Below, piece by piece: positions 46,690 to 59,454 of a DNA stretch of 64,000 nt. The notes beneath the pieces were generated by a model. It had not been told where the DNA came from. It worked only from the letters and a program-made list of their open reading frames with translations, and searched no databases. Source of the stretch: Batillaria attramentaria (taxonomy: Eukaryota; Mollusca; Gastropoda; Batillariidae); contig JACVVK020000149.1 of NCBI GenBank assembly GCA_018292915.2, positions 937,501 through 1,001,500 on the forward strand, given 5' to 3'. How positions within the stretch are numbered: the first letter of the stretch is position 1; the number at the start of each line of letters is the position of its first letter. Both the position numbers and the translations under genes were made by a program.

Positions 46690-46914
46690 CACGACAATTC
46701 ATTCCGTACTTGGGCCACCGAGGTTGAGATATTTGCTGCAGCCACCCTCTTGGACACGCCCGTGTATGTGTTCACAAGAGAGGCTCCAGGCCGACAACCT
46801 AGGTGGCTGAAATACGGGCCAGTTTGGCAATCGGCCCCATTGAAAACAGACAGAGTAATTTATATAATGAATCTTGGACATCACTTTGCTCCTGTTTTTT
46901 GTGTCACTCCTTAG
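46690..46914 (+). pseudogene. OTU-type cysteine protease, C-terminal fragment
   Basis: A 74-codon frame ends at TAG 46912-46914. It carries the second half of an OTU fold: TWATEVEIFAAATLLDTPVY, then WLKYGP, then VIYIMNLGHHFAPV with the catalytic-type His. The N-terminal Asp/Cys part is missing and an in-frame stop lies seven codons upstream (TAA about 46684). A possible acceptor AG at 46686-46687 has a poor pyrimidine tract. Polyadenylation signals lie at 47278 and 47294. It could be the last exon of a host OTU gene or debris of a transposon carrying an OTU domain. It sits between the arms of the large inverted repeat. Confidence 0.72.
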
Positions 46915-47289
46915 ACCAGCCTGAGAACTGTTAGTCTTCTGCTGTTTTTGTTGTTTCAAGGGTCATGATTTGAGACACTGGTACTCAGTCTTGACTGTCT
47001 ACTTGAAGTACGCTGAAAGCCAAAGGTGGCAACTAGTTTTCATGTCATGGACACTTACTTAATTTTGAAGAAATATTTTTTCTATGGCGTTGTATAGAAA
47101 ATATTAGATACTTGGTCTTTGATGTTATTCTCTAAATGCTATTTCCAGTTTAAAAAAAATGACAGGAAATGTGGACAGCAAAAAAGAACCAATGCAAAAA
47201 AAACAACTGAAAGAAGCACATAAATCGGAAAAAAAAAAAGAAAAAAAATGTTCCTATGGCCCTGTGCTTTTGGGGACAATAAAGTTTTG
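46915..47289. other. possible 3' UTR of the OTU fragment
   Basis: AT-rich and non-coding, ending near AATAAA (47278-47283). No other feature seen. Confidence 0.35.
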
Positions 47290-47521
47290 TAACAATAAAG
47301 TTAAAAAATACTGACATAGCTCTACATTGGTTAGAAAAGAGGGGGACCAGTTCGAGAGGGGGCCTATTTTGGATGCGAGGGGGGACCAAAATCGCCCAGG
47401 GGGACCAGTCGAAAACGAGGCTGGATGTCTAAGGGGGGGACCATTATAGAGCAGTTTTTGCCACGAATTGGTCCCCCGGGGGACTACTTCAGAGGGGGGA
47501 CCGGACCGGATGCTACACCGG
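47290..47521 (-). repeat. large inverted repeat, right arm
   Basis: Inverse of 45862-46094, ending gctacaccgg. The two arms span 1.66 kb. No target-site duplication is obvious. Confidence 0.92.
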
Positions 47522-47660
47522 TACCGAGCCAGCCACAGGCGCGGTCTCTCCATCCCACGCGCAGAATTAGGTCAAACATGGCGGCGTGGAACTAGGCTAA
47601 AATATTCAACATTCGACGTTTACCGTCGGCCCCGCCCCGCCCCAGAAGAAACCGGAGGCG

Positions 47661-48282
47661 CGTTCAGTTAGCTTAGCGGCTACGTAGCAAAGCGAGGAAA
47701 GCTAGCGCTTGCGTTCAGTTGCGCGTAGCGTGGCTAGCCCCTAGCGTAGGAAAAGTAGGACCCCGCAGAGGTGCTAGCTTCGGCTAGCTTCTCATTTCAA
47801 GATGGCGTCCGTTCGTGTGTGTGGCTTCAGTTTTTTTCAACTGTTTGATTTTTAAAGATCGATGGGGACCAGGCTTGATCTGTACCAACTTATTATCCAG
47901 TTTAATTTGCTGAATCCTATTAGGGACGTTCATAAATCATTTCTAAGCCAGCGTTTCCTTTGTTCGCGTTCTGCGTTCACGCTCAGCGCTGGTTCTTGCT
48001 AAACTGACGAAGTCTTTCATATGCGCGTCACGGCTGGGTTTCTGTCTTTGGTCTGCTTCTCTTCACTCAACATGCAAAACAACTTGTCTGTGGCTTGCAT
48101 CATGCTTACGATCGCCCCCTCAACAGCATTATAGCAAAGTTCTTGTTTAAGAAGTTCCTTGCCAACGCTCACGCTTTCCGCCATTTTGAAAATGCTCGCA
48201 CCGCTAGCGCCGTTCAGTTGACTGCTAGCTTTCTTCCTTTTGCGATCGCTACGTCGACCTAGATATCTACCTCAACTGAACG
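47661..48282. mobile_element. 0.62-kb inverted-repeat element, CGTTCAGTT ends
   Basis: Begins CGTTCAGTTAGC and ends ACCTCAACTGAACG. Subterminal blocks are also inverted: aaagctagcgc and a second gcgttcagttg (47700-47725) against gcgccgttcagttgactgct (48207-48226). Ends resemble the gcgcgttcagtt motif at 62048-62058 and its inverse at 63801. No coding sequence. Possibly a Harbinger-type MITE; CCGGAG on both sides might be a duplication, but this is weak. Confidence 0.6.
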
Positions 48283-48484
48283 AACCTCGGCCGGAGTCTT
48301 CAGTCTCGTTCTCCGCCGCCGAAATTCGTCACCCATGCAGGTCTCGTCTGACACACCCGCAAATATTGCTGGGCTACTAAGTAGAGATTTCAGTGGTCCA
48401 CCAGCAATTGAAATACTTTAAAAAGATCAATATCACTTCCAGCTTCTACTTCAGTCACATCAATAGCTGGATGGACTTGCATTG
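48283..48484. other. unannotated stretch
   Basis: No supported feature. Confidence 0.4.
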
Positions 48485-48745
48485 CCTCGATACGTTTAAC
48501 AATGAATACATGTAATCAATGCAGGCGCTTTATCCCAACTATTTGGCTCAAAGCGCCGCGAGCGAAACCCAATACGCACGCTCACGTGAATCACACGCAT
48601 TCTCTCAGACACTGGCCATGACTGAGTACATAACAATCGCGTGTTGCGACGGGCCAGCTCATCAATTTAAGTTTCGGAATCAGTTTTCGGAATTGCATTT
48701 ATTTTCGAACATTGTGAGCTGAACATCCCCAAAGCAGAGCCGGGG
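48485..48745 (-). repeat. dispersed repeat family E, copy 4
   Basis: Colinear with copies at 25540 and 44795: ggctcaaagcgccgcgagcg, acgcacgctcacgtgaatca, gcatttatttt. Confidence 0.8.
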
Positions 48746-48804
48746 GGAGGAAGCCGGGGGGAGGAAGCCGGAGACCCGGAGAGAGCCCCCGACGTTCGGG
48801 ACGA

Positions 48805-48965
48805 GGGTGGGGTGGGTGGCTGGGAGTTTAACGTCCTTTTCCACGGCCTGAATGAACGGTGCCACATACGAGAAAGAAAAAGAAAAATTCTTCGCCCCGG
48901 ACCCGGCCGTCGGGGGCTTTCTCCGGGTACTCCGGCTTCCTCTCCCTCTTGCATTGGCGACAAAG
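48805..48965 (-). mobile_element. chimera of SINE-A end and other tRNA-like pieces
   Basis: The first 40 bp (gggagtttaacgtccttttc) are the 3' part of a minus-strand SINE-A. It switches to a family C-like ccgggtactccggcttcc segment and then an inverted A-box-like aaaccactagactaccga. Order and orientation do not match one family. Confidence 0.5.
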
Positions 48966-49360
48966 TCTTAAACCACTAGACTACCGACCGCCCGAACTGA
49001 ATACGCGTAAAGTGCTTCAACTGCCCCTGTGTCAATCATGCCGAAGAGCTGATCTGGCACGTTACATCCGCCGTTAGTACCAGACAAGAGAAGACGCCAG
49101 ATCTGCGGCTGAGATACTCCTGATGGAGGACAGGAATAGCGTGTGACGGTCTCATCTCTGTTTGCATTTGTAATTACAGCCCATTTGGGTCACGCGCAGA
49201 TATTTGCCTAGAATATCAATTGCTGAAGCGGTTTTTACATAAAAGTGTCCCAGTGGACCTTCAAACCCCCCCCTACCTCCATCCCCGTCTTCCCCCGAGA
49301 CGTCCTCCACCCCAGATTCGTTTCTGGGTTTGTTAGTTCAAGAGCTGACCTGGTATCTGG
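48966..49360. other. unannotated stretch
   Basis: No supported feature. Confidence 0.45.
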
Positions 49361-49363
49361 GGA

Positions 49364-49777
<414 letters not shown>

Positions 49778-49778
<1 letters not shown>

Positions 49779-51030
49779 GACATTCTTTGCGTCAGTGAAG
49801 GAGCACTCTACTTCTGTCACTGTCACACTCAACCCAGACAACTGCAATTCATTTTATTTATGAGTGAAAGTGAAAACCCGGTCATGATTCTGTTGTCCCT
49901 GAGGCTACCGTCACCTCACTGGTAATATGTATGTTTTACACATTTTTCTTCGTAAAATTGTATGTATGATAGACTCGGGAGTAGGCCGTGCTTTCTGTCG
50001 CAAGACAGTTTCTAATCATATTCTAATCATATTCTGCTTTTCACAAAAGACAAAACAAAACATCTTTAATCATAGCAGGCAGTTTGGACAGAGCCATTTC
50101 AAACTGAACATTCTTGCATTCATTTTTGCCGTCTCTTCTTGCCGGGTTGTCGATTATGCAACACCCACTACACCCAAAAAGAAAAGTTTGCTGCGAAGCT
50201 AGCAAAGACGCAGTTTGGGAGAAAAAAAAAAAAAAAAAGGCAGGCAGAAGACAAGAAATTGACGAGTTGGACAGCGTCAATAATCATCAATTTCTTCCAC
50301 CACCGTGTGTGGGAAGACGGTTTGTTGAAACTGCCGGTGGAGTGGGTGGGGGATGGGTGCGGTTGTTGGAGGGGAGGGGAGAGGGGTGTGGTGGGGGGTG
50401 CGGATGGTGAGTGTGTAGGCTTTCGGATAATGAACAAGAACAGCAATTATGTTAGCGCAAGCACTAACAATGGAAAGTGTAATTTTCAAATTATTTTAAG
50501 CCTTATGTAAGATCGAAGGCGCGCGGCTCGGCCCACAGAGATGACAGACAAGTGTCATTGATTCATACTCCTTAACCGCCTTTTTTTTTTTTTTTTTTTA
50601 AACAATGCAAGACATGTTTGCACTCAAGCGCTGATCTTCCCAACAGGGTGCTGTATTTTTACATCGATATTTTTTTGTGTGTGTCAAGGTTGGGAGGACA
50701 GACAACCTTGGCATTTTCACAGTACAGTGGTTGCCGCACCGAGACATGTCCTCTGTTGCAATGGAGATAATCTGGGACGGCGCGTGATAAGAAAATTAAT
50801 AGAAAAAAAGGGGTTAAGTGTGTATCGCGTCTGATAAGAACGACATTCAGATCAGCACTGGAGAACTGTGAAGTTTAGATTCAGGAAGTGATCGAGGGAG
50901 GGGGATGGGAGGGGGTGGGGGGGGGGGAAGGGGGGCTGGCGGTAACTTCATTTTGAGTGCTCATGAAAGCAAACTGAAATTTGACCGCAGAAAGTTTCTT
51001 TAGACCATCGATTCATCTAAGAAATTTCAA
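49778..51030. other. unannotated stretch
   Basis: A-run 50221-50238, G-rich 50336-50410, T-run 50581-50599, G-rich 50895-50935. No gene recognised. Confidence 0.45.
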
Positions 51031-51038
51031 AGAGCTTC

Positions 51039-51061
51039 TCTCTCTCTCTCTCTCTCTCTCT
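51039..51061 (+). repeat. (CT)n
   Basis: Short CT run at which SINE-A copy 11 begins. Confidence 0.9.
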
Positions 51062-51218
51062 CGGGAGCCGGGATAGCCGAATGGTAGAGATTTGGACTTT
51101 AATGCTCGGGTCGTGAGTTCGAATCACTGCTGGGGCCAAATATTGTTACCTCTTTCTTGTTGCTGCCTTTGTCTATGTGGTAGAAAAGGGCGTTAAACCC
51201 TCAAACACCCTACCACCC
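51062..51218 (+). mobile_element. tRNA-derived SINE, family A copy 11
   Basis: gggagccgggatagccgaat head, B-box region GAGTTCGAATCAC, a body with a short deletion, and a tail tcaaacaccctaccaccc. CT-rich sequence on both sides hides any target-site duplication. Confidence 0.88.
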
Positions 51219-51240
51219 GCCTCACCCCCTCTCTCTTTCT

Positions 51241-51651
51241 CACACCGTACAAGACCGCGAGGAACAATCTGGTGACGTCAAGACCCCGCATAGATCTTTT
51301 TAAGGCTAGTTTTTCATATTCTGGAGCCTGCATGTGGAATTCACTTCCGGCGCACAGTATTTCAGCTCCAACCATCAACACCTTCAAGGCCCGGTTATTT
51401 ACCCATTTGTCCCTATCATAAACTCAATAACACCTGCCAAGGGTTTTTTTTTTCCCCCTACAGTTTTCCTTTATTTTTATTTTCTTCCTTTATTTTCTTC
51501 TTTTCATTACGAGTTGTGTAATTATGTGTTTGTACTACATGTATTAGTGTGTGGTGTGTGTTTTTAAATTTTGAAACGTGCTTTGCCTTCTTTATATATT
51601 CCTGACTATGAGTTCACCTTAGTACTGTAGCGACTGATAGTAGTTTAGCAA

Positions 51652-51735
<84 letters not shown>

Positions 51736-51830
51736 TAGCAAGGACAAGATGTAAGACAGGTCTGCGCACCTAATCTTCTATCCTTTGAAAATAAAGTGTC
51801 ATTGTCATTGTCATTGTCATTGTCACATTA
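51241..51830 (+). mobile_element. LINE 3' end with (TCATTG)n tail
   Basis: From 51242 the frame to TAA 51419-51421 reads a LINE C-terminus: RIDLFKASFSYSGACMWNSL then a FKARLFTHL block. The 3' UTR has a (TG)n array (51655-51732) and ends cctttgaaaataaagtgtca followed by TTGTCA repeats (to about 51830). SINE-J at 31930 shares this tail. Confidence 0.82.
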
Positions 51831-51855
51831 GAACTTCATTCTGAATGCTTATGAA

Positions 51856-51896
51856 AAGGACGTTAAACCCTCAAACACCCGACAACCCACCTTCCC
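51856..51896 (+). mobile_element. SINE family A tail fragment
   Basis: gaaaaggacgttaaaccctc and caaacacccgacaaccc only. Confidence 0.6.
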
Positions 51897-52824
<928 letters not shown>

Positions 52825-52985
52825 TTCAATAATAATAATAATAATAATAATGGCTTTTTATCTCAGATATTTGGCTCAAATCCCCGCGAGCTAAACCTAC
52901 ACCCAACACGTACGCTCACGGGAATCATACGCATTCTCTCCGACACTGGCCATGGAACACATAACAATCACGTGTTGCAACAATC
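52825..52985 (-). repeat. dispersed repeat family E, copy 5 (partial)
   Basis: Starts with (AAT)n (52829-52850); contains ggctcaaatccccgcgagct, acgtacgctcacgggaatca and gacactggccatgg. Confidence 0.75.
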
Positions 52986-53780
52986 TAGGTCAGTGCCACT
53001 CCTCCCCGATCCCACCCCCCCCCTCACCCCCTTATCCACGGTCACACCACTTCTTCCTTCCTTCTCATAGCAAATGGCAGTAGGACAGGGTGACTGACTG
53101 CACGACAGTCGGATGGGAGCAGCCTGCAACTGACCCTGAGAGGCATCATTAGCGCGTGAGGCAACCTGAGACACACAACCTGCAGGGCACGTCTGGGGCG
53201 TCGTTGAGCGGACCCTGAGGGCATATCGTCTGCTCGTTGCTTCTCTGGCCTTTCAGGAACAGATCGTCGACACCTCAGAGTCAGTCGCGGCACAGCTTAA
53301 AGAACCGCATTCCGACATCATTCTCAGTCGGCTTGGAAATCGTTCGGTGCTGTTTGTGGTGGTGCCTTCTCTATGTCTACTCAGTCATGCACAATTACAG
53401 CCTCAGCGATGCTGGGATTGAGAAGAAGCCGAAACGCAAGACGACGAGCACAGCGTCTTTTATAAAGTCATGTCACGTAGACATTGGTACAGTTACAGCC
53501 TAGCACAGACTTGCACTGGGCTAACAGAAGCCGAAATGCGAGCCGAAGAGCGCTGTGTCTGCCACAGTCTTGCGGACGCGGTTAGTCAGAAGAGCTTTGG
53601 ACCGTTGCAGTTCTGGTTTGCAGAGCCAGCAGCCGTCACTGTATTGCACCCACACCTCTATACTGACCACTGAGGTAGACTGTTTCAAGTATAAAGGCTC
53701 ACTCACAAATACAACTGTTTCAAAACAAAAATTGTCTTCTGTCAAGACCGTAAGTAGTAATCTTAGAACATGTGACTTTA
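52986..53780. other. unannotated stretch
   Basis: Short ORFs only. Some repeated phrases (agaagccgaaa at 53425 and 53527). No gene recognised. Confidence 0.45.
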
Positions 53781-54025
53781 AAGGGCATCACCAGAAGCCT
53801 TCCTTCCTTTTTTGCACTCTGCTAGTGCAACTCCCCATAATTCTCGAAACGTTTCCTTTCGCCTAGTAAGACACCGGGGGGAGTGTTATGTAGAATGGGG
53901 GCATCTGTGGAATGGAATGGAACATCTGTCTTTGAAGGGCATCACCAGAAGCCTGCCTTCCTTTTTTGCACTCTGCTAGTGCAACTCCCAATAATCCTCG
54001 ACACGTTTCCTCTCGCCTAGTAGGA

Positions 54026-54064
<39 letters not shown>

Positions 54065-54085
54065 AGTGTTATGTAGAATGGGGGC
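53781..54085 (+). repeat. 157-bp tandem duplication with expanded G-tract
   Basis: gggcatcaccagaagcct starts at 53781 and 53938. Copies are nearly identical, except that the six Gs of copy 1 (53876-53881) are 34 Gs in copy 2 (54030-54063). Confidence 0.93.
54030..54063 (+). repeat. poly-G, 34 nt
   Basis: Uninterrupted G-run, highly G-quadruplex-prone. The exact length may be uncertain because homopolymers are error-prone in sequencing. Confidence 0.9.
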
Positions 54086-54493
54086 AGGTCTTTGGCGTTA
54101 ATGTCAGTCATTTGGGATGGGACCTCCGCAGAACCTTCCAGCAATGCATGACCGGTGCGCTGGCCGGAATGTCCCTGAACTGTTCTCAAGATTCCGGCTT
54201 CTCGAACCAGCTTCCTCTTTGCCCGTTGCACATCTTGCTTGAAACCTTTCGCCCGCTGCACCCCGGTCTCGAACCTTCGGGGTTTGGCCAGCCGGGTCAC
54301 GTCGAAAGGCCAGAGCTATCCAACAAAAGTCAGAAGTAAGTGGGTCAGGATGAGTGCAGATGAGCTGATGGGACTGAGAACTGAATCCGCAAAATATCCG
54401 ACTTTCTGTGTGGCTTCAGCATCTTTGAGTAGTTCCCCACCGTTAGCTGGTCTTCATGGCCGCGCCGATGAAAGTGAAAACTATCTAAAAGGA
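54086..54493. other. unannotated stretch
   Basis: Phrases such as gtgtggcttcagcatctttg recur loosely at 54735, 54885 and 55635, suggesting a degenerate tandem family. Confidence 0.4.
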
Positions 54494-54510
54494 GTGAACT
54501 AGACAAAAGG

Positions 54511-54691
54511 GGGGGGGGGGGGGGCTTTGGGAGTTTAACGTCCTTTTCCACCACGTATGGGTGATATCAAAGACGGGGCAACGAGAAAAAGGCCAGCACA
54601 AAAATAATTATAACCCCGGCCGGGATTCGAACTCACAAACCGAACATTGAGGGTCCAACGCCGCTCTACCATTCGGCTATCCCGGCTCCCC
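54511..54691 (-). mobile_element. tRNA-derived SINE, family A copy 13, with imperfect TSD
   Basis: Full minus-strand copy, starting in a G-run (its C-rich tail). gtgaactagacaaaagg (54494-54510) and gtgaaccagacgagagg (54692-54708) are a 17-bp duplication with three differences, so it is an older insertion. Confidence 0.9.
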
Positions 54692-54708
54692 GTGAACCAG
54701 ACGAGAGG

Positions 54709-55405
<697 letters not shown>

Positions 55406-55515
55406 TTACACGAATTTAGTGATTTTAACTTCTTTTATATGTCTTATGCTCGCCCGCATGAATTGCCCTCCGGAGATAAATAAAGTATTTTGACTTGACG
55501 TGACTCGACTTGACA
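55406..55515 (+). mobile_element. LINE 3' terminus with TTGACTTGAC-type tail
   Basis: catgaattgccctccggag, ataaataaagtattttgact, then (TTGAC)-like repeats. The same end occurs inverted at 58080-58135. Confidence 0.65.
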
Positions 55516-55918
55516 CATGCTGTGCTGCACTCAAACTGCTCGTGCCAGAAGTCCAAATTATCTAATAGGAGTGAAGCAAACGACAGCACACGGTCTTGAC
55601 AAGAACTTTCTCGCCAAAATGCCCTACTTCCTGCGTGTCCTCAGCTGCATCTTTGATCAGTGCCGACAGCTACAGCCGGGGTTTCAGAGACCGGCGAAAT
55701 TGTCGTAAACACGACTCGGCTTACGAGGGTTCACTGCCAAAGGGTAATATCTCTCTTCTTTCTATCTGTACTGATAATGCCTTCTGGCACTGCAGGAAAC
55801 TCTCGTTTCGCGATGTTTTTGTTGTTGTTGTGAATCTGGTCGTAAAAACCAGTAGCTGTTGTGGGCGGATTACCTTGTTTATGGAAGTCTGGACAGTAAA
55901 GTACATGGACTGAGATGT
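55516..55918. other. unannotated stretch
   Basis: Short ORFs without motifs. Confidence 0.4.
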
Positions 55919-55984
55919 ATAATAATAATAATGAATACAGTTTATATAGCGCCTATCTGTTTTCTACGAAACACTCTTTGCGCG

Positions 55985-56069
<85 letters not shown>

Positions 56070-56330
56070 AGTGCTGATGAAAAGTGGTCGGACTACAGCT
56101 CGAAAGCTTGCCTAAAGAGGTAGGTCTTTAAATGGGCTTTGAATTGAGTCAGCGTGGGAAGATCCCTAATGGTGACAGGTAAAGCGTTCCAGACGGAGGG
56201 GGCGGCGTAAGAAAATGAACGACCGCCAGCTGACTTCAGAGTTGTTTTTGGAACCTTTAACAGTTTTTCTGATGATGAACGGAGAGTGTAGAGGATGTAT
56301 CGTATAGCTTGTTGATGCAAAGCTCGCCTT
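55919..56330 (-). mobile_element. L2/CR1-like LINE, 5'-truncated 3' end, minus strand
   Basis: The minus frame from about 56320 to 56093 reads LRSSSEKLLKVPKTT, GGRSFSYAAPSVWNALP, then FKAHLKTYLFRQAF and stop, a clear L2-like C-terminus. The 3' UTR has a (TG)n/(CG)n tract (55981-56067) and ends in gcgctatataaactg and (ATT)n. Confidence 0.87.
55981..56067 (+). repeat. (CG)n followed by (CA)n
   Basis: Six CG and about 37 CA repeats; Z-DNA-prone. Within the LINE 3' UTR. Confidence 0.96.
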
Positions 56331-56410
56331 CACGTGTTTCCTGACAGGAGAGATAAAAATATAAGAGCCACGGTGCCATTTCACGTGACTGGATTGTAAT
56401 CTGATGTTTT
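56306..56410 (-). repeat. dispersed about 100-bp segment, copy 1
   Basis: gttgatgcaaagctcgcctt, tgacaggagagataaaaata and tgccatttcacgtgactgg match 57398-57505. Minus-strand frames of both give similar peptides (WHRGSYI / WHLGSYI), so it may be LINE coding sequence just upstream of the L2 end. Confidence 0.6.
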
Positions 56411-56705
56411 CCGGTGTGTGCGTTCCCCCCCCCCCCCTGACAACATCTTCAATTTCTTAAAGGAGGCAAACCTGTTCTATAAAATTTAATTCAAAATTCA
56501 TAGTCTTCCATTGACCTTCGTCCGTTCAATTTTTTAAGTCTTGTAAGAAACTACTCATTTAAACCCAGTAGATTTTTAATATATATTTACATCCTGTTTT
56601 ATTGTATGCCCTATTATTTTTAATGACCTGGCAGAAAGGGGCCTCGCTTTGCCGCGAAATAGTCTTTGTAGCTTGCGCGGCGTAAAGGCCTAACTAACTA
56701 ACTTC
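56411..56705 (+). mobile_element. LINE-like 3' terminus with hairpin and (CTAA)n tail
   Basis: The AT-rich segment ends in GCCGCG (56651-56656), a 19-nt loop, CGCGGC (56676-56681) and taaaggcctaactaactaac. Only the last 60 bp are firmly assigned. Confidence 0.65.
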
Positions 56706-57397
56706 CGGTGTGTGAGTGAATGCGCGTGATTCACATGAACGTGCGTGTCGGCGGTTCATTAGCGTATTTGACCATTGCCGGAAGCTATAGGCTGTCAGAG
56801 ACAAGCGAAACTGTCGGCGTGACAAATAGAGCTTGGGGTGAAGTTTGGTGTTTATTTGAAGGACCCTGTTTGGCGAGTGTGCTGGTTTGCAGTGATTTTT
56901 GTTGTCATGAAAAAGTGTGATTTTCCCGGTTTTTTGTATTATGTAGGGCAGGGTGCATGCCTGGGGGTTGCAACAGGAGGCAAGCTGCTAGTGAAGCTGG
57001 GACTCTTTTGCGCCCAAGAGAGGCAGAAGTGACGCGAGTGGATTTAGGTGAAGTGGCTCTCTGGCCTAAACAGGTAGTGGACTAGGAATACACCAGTGAG
57101 GGCTAAGCGGAAAGGAGACATTCATTAAAAAAAAAAACAACAACAAAAAAACCTCCTGTCAGGTGCGTGCCCTTGAATAGTCTGTGCATGGTAATTTTTA
57201 TTTCTAGAAGCATTTTATTCGTGACTAGAATGCCAGAGGTTAATAGGGAATATATAGAGGCCTCGTGCATTTGTAGTCTTTGGTCTGCAGTAAACAATAC
57301 TTCAAAAGAAATATAATTATACGTCTTTTATAGAAAGCAAGAGTTGTGTGAGCGGAGTATTTTGTTCATGAAGTCTCGGCAGTATATTGAAATGGAT
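56706..57397. other. unannotated stretch
   Basis: gcctcgtgcatttgtagtct (57261) resembles 22513. No gene recognised. Confidence 0.4.
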
Positions 57398-57505
57398 ATG
57401 TTGTTGACGCCAAACTCGCCTTCAGGAGACTCGCCTGACAGGAGATATAAGACCCAAGATGCCATCCCACGTGATTGGGTTGTGTAATGTGTTGATGTGC
57501 GGTGT
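57398..57505 (-). repeat. dispersed about 100-bp segment, copy 2
   Basis: See 56306-56410. Confidence 0.6.
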
Positions 57506-58079
57506 GTAAGCAGATAGTTTCAAAGACGAGGGCAATGGAAGAAGCCTGTACAAATTTAGGCTTTGTCGGGGTTCGCCATCCACGTGACTGGCTTCGAAGA
57601 ACAAGTGGAAAGGAGTCGGTCTCGCCAGTCTGTGCTGGATGTCCTTGTAATTTGATTCTCTTCATTCACGAGCGGCCTCAGACTGAATAGGTCCCAGAAG
57701 ACTGCTCACAGACACCTACCCATCAGTTCCATCGGCCGCGGACGTGTCCGAGTCGAACTGACCTGGTCTGGGGGTAGTTGAACGAGTGCACGTACTTTTG
57801 GCTGCTGGCTGGAGGTCGCGAGGGGAGGAGACAGTCACTGGGAGTCGTCCCCCCCCCCCCGGGGGGTGTTGGGGCCTGGAGCCATGCAAATAATTATCAA
57901 CCACGGGGACTGTGTGACACAGTTCAAACCGCACGGTGCTGTGTATCACGTGCAGGACGGTAAAGGTCACAGACACGACTGCAATGTTTGTTTGTCTGTC
58001 TGTCTGTCTGCCTGCCTCAAGGAGGGTAACTGACCTCGCCACGTGAAGCACTAGGAGCACGGTCATATACGAGGATGGT
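57506..58079. other. unannotated stretch
   Basis: A SINE-I-like piece lies at 57527-57575 and a C-run at 57850-57860. Otherwise nothing recognised. Confidence 0.4.
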
Positions 58080-58200
58080 CAAGGCAAGTCAAGCCTAAAC
58101 ACTTTATTTATCCCATAAGGGGCAATTCATCTTCGGACGGGCTCAATAACTCATTATGACAAAATGTTATAAAAGATATAAGAACGCATTAAACTAAATA
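58080..58200 (-). mobile_element. LINE 3' terminus, minus strand
   Basis: The minus strand reads gaattgccccttatgggata, aataaagtgtttaggcttga, the same end as 55455-55515. Confidence 0.65.
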
Positions 58201-58205
58201 ACTAC

Positions 58206-58286
58206 CCCCCCCCCCCAGCCGGGATGCGAACTCACGACCCGACCATTAGAAGTCCAACGCTCTACCATTCGGCCACCCCGGGCTCC

Positions 58287-58290
<4 letters not shown>
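58206..58290 (-). mobile_element. SINE family A, head only
   Basis: The minus-strand tRNA-like head is complete (TGGCCGAATGG, GTGAGTTCGCATCCC), but the body is replaced by a C-run and the LINE end. Confidence 0.75.

Positions 58291-58333
<43 letters not shown>
58289..58333 (+). repeat. (GA)n
   Basis: Clean GA run. Confidence 0.96.
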
Positions 58334-58336
<3 letters not shown>

Positions 58337-59099
58337 TTCACCTGAGAAAGTAATCAAAGTCAAACGATCCTCACCGCACAGAAGCGATTAAACTAATAGC
58401 CTCTTGTATCGCTTTGCAGCTTAATGAACCGTACTTCAATCACGCCCAGCCATGCTTAAAACATCGAAGGCCAAAACTAATGAAAGTAAACTAATGATTA
58501 AACTAATGAAAAGCACGAGGGAACGGCCATTACGGATGTGCTGTGCTGTGCGGAACAGCCTTTCCATCGATACAACGCAGTCTCTGAACTTATCAACCTA
58601 GACATGTTGTATAATTATTGTGGACACTATTGTTGTTTTTAGGAGGAGTACAGCTGGCCTCTCACTGAGGGACAAGCCTCAAGGGATGTCACGACCTTCC
58701 CGGCCCGCGATACATTGATCATACAACGTGTGGTCATTCAACGGTCAATGCATACGCAGAACGTGCTATACTCCTCATCATAAACAAAGGACCACTTGCA
58801 AAACCACACACAGTAAAGACGCAAAATTGCCTGCCTTATCCCTTAAAAGCCCGTGCAAAAATCGCTATTTTATTTGAAATCTTCAGATCACTAGTAGCCA
58901 TTTGAAGCCACTATTGTCTAACGTTCAGCGGTCTGTGGCCTAGCGGGGGAAGACCCATGTCTTGCTTAATAGTGGCTACAGATTGCTACTACTGGTGTGT
59001 TGTGGCTTGTTCTTTTTAAGAAGTATTATCATATACTTGGCAGTGGATGGTCGCGCTTGGGCTGTTAAGAGTTATTGACAATTCCACTGGCAGCACGCC
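58334..59099. other. unannotated stretch with a weak hairpin
   Basis: tagccatttgaagccactat (about 58897) is imperfectly inverted at about 58965-59000 (atagtggctacagattgcta). No gene recognised. Confidence 0.45.
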
Positions 59100-59216
59100 C
59101 CCCCCCCCAAAAAAAAAAAAAACAAAAAAAAACAACAACAACAAAAAAAAAAAACCAACCCAAAAACAACAACAACAAAAAACAAACAAAACAAAACAAA
59201 ACAAAACAAAAACGCA
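59099..59216 (+). repeat. poly-C, poly-A and (CAAAA)n
   Basis: C10, A-runs, CAA and CAAAA repeats. Confidence 0.93.
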
Positions 59217-59454
59217 TGCACAAAATCGAACAGAGCTCTTTTGTGATGTAATTTTCTTAAAAACTCACGCCACTGAAAATCTTACGTAGGCTACGTCATC
59301 CATACACGCCCGCCAAACACAGCCATTTTAAGGCAACAACACTAGGTGAGGTACTTCCCTAAACATATTTGCGTATTCTCACTTTCATTCATCCTCCATG
59401 TTAGCATTCAGTCACGGTATTTCCGAAATATATTTTACCAATTCTTCCCGCTCT

